This document shows positions 62,240-64,000 of a stretch of 64,000 bases of DNA, in pieces. Made by a program: the position numbers and the translations under genes. The stretch's first letter is position 1, and every line of letters starts with the position of its first letter. The notes under the pieces were generated by a model. It did no database searches and was not told the origin of the DNA. It was given only the letters and a program-made list of their open reading frames with translations. Source of the DNA: Phycisphaera sp. (GTDB taxonomy: Bacteria > Planctomycetota > Phycisphaerae > Phycisphaerales > Phycisphaeraceae); assembly GCA_016125215.1 (NCBI GenBank), contig WGMF01000034.1:1-64000 (forward strand). The letters run 5' to 3'.

Positions 62240-63265
62240 GTGACACGCACGCATGTCATCCTCGACGGTCTGCAGGACCCCGCTCTGGCGCAGGCGTTGT
62301 CCGCGGCGTGGGCGCGGGCAGGCTTAAGCAACAGCGTCGACCCGGCGGGGCAGTGTGCCGAGTTGCGGCACGACCACATGACGCAAAGCGAGATCGACCG
62401 GTCGGCGGCGATCGCGCGGGCGTTTGGTATCGAGCTGCGTGACCGAGCGGGTCAGGCTTTTGTTGCGGACAACGATCTTGCGCTCTTGCGTGAACAGACC
62501 GCGAAAGAGTATCGGGCACGTCTGGCGCAGGCACTGGTCTATCTCCTGCCGGCGGTCGTCTTGCACTATGTCGGGCCTTACCTCGCGGAGGGCGGCGGGC
62601 GTGAGCCGTCGGCGATGCTTTACCCGTGGCTGTTCGAGGCGCTGCTGGTGGGGTGGGCGTGCTTTGTGGGGGCCTGGCCGATCCTGTGGCAGGGCGTGGC
62701 CGCGGCGAGACACCTGCGAGCCACGGGCGACTTGTTGGCATCGGTCATCATCCTGTTGAGTTACCTGCCCTCGGTGTGGGGCACGCTGTCGCTGCTCTGG
62801 CAGGACCACGCGTGGTTTGGCACAGCCGGGCCGATGTGTCACGCCACGGCTTACACGGTGTTGATCGCACTCACACAGCGTTACGCACTGCACCGTCATA
62901 CGGACGGGCTTGCGGGCAGGGGGGCGATGCTCTTGCGCGGTCACGCGCGGCTGGTTGGCACGTGGTTGCTCGTGATGGCGCTGCTGTTCATCGGCGTGTC
63001 GATGACCACTTCCATCGCAACGGGATGGTTTGTATCGCTGACGTTTGGGATGCTGCTGCCGCCTTTGGTTTCACTCGGCGCGGTGAACCGAATCACCCCG
63101 GGCTGGTCGAGCGTGCTGCCGATCTTCGCGTTTGCGGTGGTGTTCGTGATGGGCAAGGTCGGGCAGGTAGACATCACCCAAGTCCGCGTGGAGGTCGCCG
63201 CGGGGTTCGGGCTGTTGATGACGGGTGTGATGGTGTGGGGCTGGCGCGGGTGGCGAACGAGTTAA
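62240..63265 (+). CDS. Membrane protein resembling a truncated P1B-type ATPase
   Basis: A 341-residue protein, start GTG 62240 (the longer open frame begins in the REP and is not credible). The N-terminal 70 residues look like a degenerate HMA domain (THVILDGLQDPALAQALSAA), without the CxxC. Residues about 90-170 resemble the first helices of heavy-metal P1B ATPases (YLLPAVVLHYVGPYL, GAWPILWQGVAAARHLRATG, DLLASVIILLSYLPS). After that come four more helices (LVMALLFIGVSMTTSIATGW, GLLMTGVMVWGWRG) but no phosphorylation DKTGT, ATP-binding or CPx metal motif. It may be an unrelated membrane protein; the similarity is weak. Confidence 0.6.
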   Translation: MTRTHVILDGLQDPALAQALSAAWARAGLSNSVDPAGQCAELRHDHMTQSEIDRSAAIARAFGIELRDRAGQAFVADNDLALLREQTAKEYRARLAQALVYLLPAVVLHYVGPYLAEGGGREPSAMLYPWLFEALLVGWACFVGAWPILWQGVAAARHLRATGDLLASVIILLSYLPSVWGTLSLLWQDHAWFGTAGPMCHATAYTVLIALTQRYALHRHTDGLAGRGAMLLRGHARLVGTWLLVMALLFIGVSMTTSIATGWFVSLTFGMLLPPLVSLGAVNRITPGWSSVLPIFAFAVVFVMGKVGQVDITQVRVEVAAGFGLLMTGVMVWGWRGWRTS

Positions 63266-63287
63266 GCACATCTATCAGTATGAACCC

Positions 63288-63543
63288 CAGAGGCACAGGG
63301 GCACAGAGAAAGTCCTTGATCCGCAGATGACACAGATCAAAACCCCTTCGAATCGCTCATCGGCTCATCCCTCGTGGGCTTGATCCAAGTGACCCCGATT
63401 GACCGTGTTGGCGATCCCATCACTAAACCCCTCGGTTTCCGATCTCTCGAAAAGCGATTCGGACTTCTCTTGATGTGCGTTATCTGCGGATGGTTATCTC
63501 CCCGGCTTGCGCTCTGCGCCTCTGTGTCTCTGTGGTTAATCCG
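63288..63543. repeat. CACAGAG/CAGATGA inverted repeat
   Basis: Left end CCAGAGGCACAGGGGCACAG, right end CGCCTCTGTGTCTCTGTGG, with CCGCAGATGACACAGATC and GCGTTATCTGCGGAT inside. Same style as the element at 3911. It fills most of the 374-bp gap before the HU gene terminator; no gene is evident. Confidence 0.75.
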
Positions 63544-63554
63544 GCTGGGGATTT

Positions 63555-63590
63555 AAAAACAACAACCCCCGGCTCGGAGTCGGCCGGGGG
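63555..63590 (-). terminator. Terminator of the HU gene
   Basis: On the minus strand, stem CCCCCGGC with GCCGGGGG (63590-63583 and 63573-63566), then TTGTTGTTTTT. Confidence 0.9.
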
Positions 63591-63639
63591 TCGGTGGTGT
63601 CACGGTCGGAGGAAAACAGAGGAACCGACTAACAGTTGA

Positions 63640-63951
63640 TTAGGCCATCTCTTTGAGGGCGCGCAGCGGGCGGACGCGGACGGTCTTGCTGGCGGGTTTG
63701 GCCTTGATCATGATCTCTTCCCCGGTGAAGGGGTTGCGACCCGGGCGGGCCTTGGTCGCGGGCTTCTTCTTGACGACCATCTTGCACAGGCCGGGCATCG
63801 TGAACATGCCGTTGGCCTTGAGGCTCTTCTTGATCACGTTGCCGAGTTCATCGAACACGGACGCGACCTGCTTCTTGCTCAGGCCGGTCTTCTCGGAAAT
63901 GCTGCCGAAGATTTCGCTCTTCGTGGGGGCTTTTGCTGTGGCTTTGGCCAT
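63640..63951 (-). CDS. HU-family DNA-binding protein
   Basis: A 103-residue histone-like protein. Body motifs SEIFGSISEKTGLSKKQVAS, VFDELGNVIKKSLKANGMFT and the DNA-binding arm KKKPATKARPGRNPFTGEEI are clearly HU/IHF. The protein has an Ala/Lys-rich N-terminal tail (AKATAKAPTK) and a basic end (TVRVRPLRALKEMA). Homodimers bend and compact DNA. ATG 63951 with AAGGAGAG upstream; an in-frame start at 63969 is less likely. Complete, with its own terminator. Promoter region lies mostly beyond the window end. Confidence 0.93.
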   Translation of the reverse strand: MAKATAKAPTKSEIFGSISEKTGLSKKQVASVFDELGNVIKKSLKANGMFTMPGLCKMVVKKKPATKARPGRNPFTGEEIMIKAKPASKTVRVRPLRALKEMA

Positions 63952-64000
63952 GTGTGGCTCTCCTTGCACAAGTGTTATTGGGGGACACGAATCCTCCGTG

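Overview
The window reads as a contiguous piece of a GC-rich planctomycete chromosome, most likely class Phycisphaerae. No rRNA gene is present, so the assignment rests on content: a membrane protein with a C-terminal CGYDLRG zinc ribbon, a prepilin-type protein of the planctomycete kind, a PEP-CTERM protein, a Cys-type sulfatase, a ThiD2-ThiE fusion, Fhc genes of the tetrahydromethanopterin C1 pathway, and many one-off domain fusions. Gram-negative envelope genes (secretin, WecA/TagO-type transferase, ArnT-like transferases, LAB_N protein) and murB are both present. I saw no tRNA, rRNA, CRISPR array, prophage or complete insertion sequence.

Layout. 0.3-3.9 kb: Trm112-like protein, GntR/LacI-type repressor, two membrane-anchored unknowns, NYN-domain protein. 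4.2-5.6 kb: pyrH-frr. 5.9-11.4 kb: esterase-amidohydrolase fusion, PhyH dioxygenase, SDR, mnmA, murB. 11.4-13.8 kb: a gene-free stretch with a minus-strand terminator and a 4 x 14 bp array, then a LuxR-type regulator and a TPR-SPOR lipoprotein. 14.2-19.9 kb: pdxJ, a degenerate SGNH protein, a giant TPR-secretin. 20-29 kb: lipid-linked sugar transferase, radical SAM protein, TIM-barrel isomerase, an ArnT/GT2/LAB_N envelope operon, thiE, a broken DUF3800 gene. 29.3-33.3 kb: rho, then a tightly coupled four-gene Rieske/ferric-reductase-like operon that contains a 35-residue microprotein. 33.4-41 kb: lipoproteins, an APH-type kinase, clpC, HDOD-GGDEF. 41-46 kb: prepilin-type protein with a doubled leader, PEP-CTERM protein with promoter and operator-like repeats, XylR-like AraC regulator, sulfatase. 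46-51 kb: orphan ABC ATPase and an ATP-grasp/fhcB/fhcA operon. 51-64 kb: ArnT-like transferase, metF, a second membrane transferase, a Gfo-AKR fusion, PSP1 protein, lipoprotein, class III aminotransferase, a REP-associated transposase module, and an HU-type protein.

The strongest theme beyond ordinary genes is repeats. At least five families of palindromic or inverted intergenic elements occur, several as inverted copies kilobases apart. One family flanks a Y1/HUH transposase-like gene (a REPtron arrangement) whose reading frame continues without a stop into the downstream aminotransferase. Another family sits inside the signal-peptide region of a coding sequence. A CCGGAAG/CTTCCGG motif is amplified in short tandem arrays both between and inside genes.

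Limits: everything here comes from reading the sequence; family names are from recognition of motifs, not searches. Start codons are uncertain for several genes with GTG/TTG starts, and alternatives are stated.
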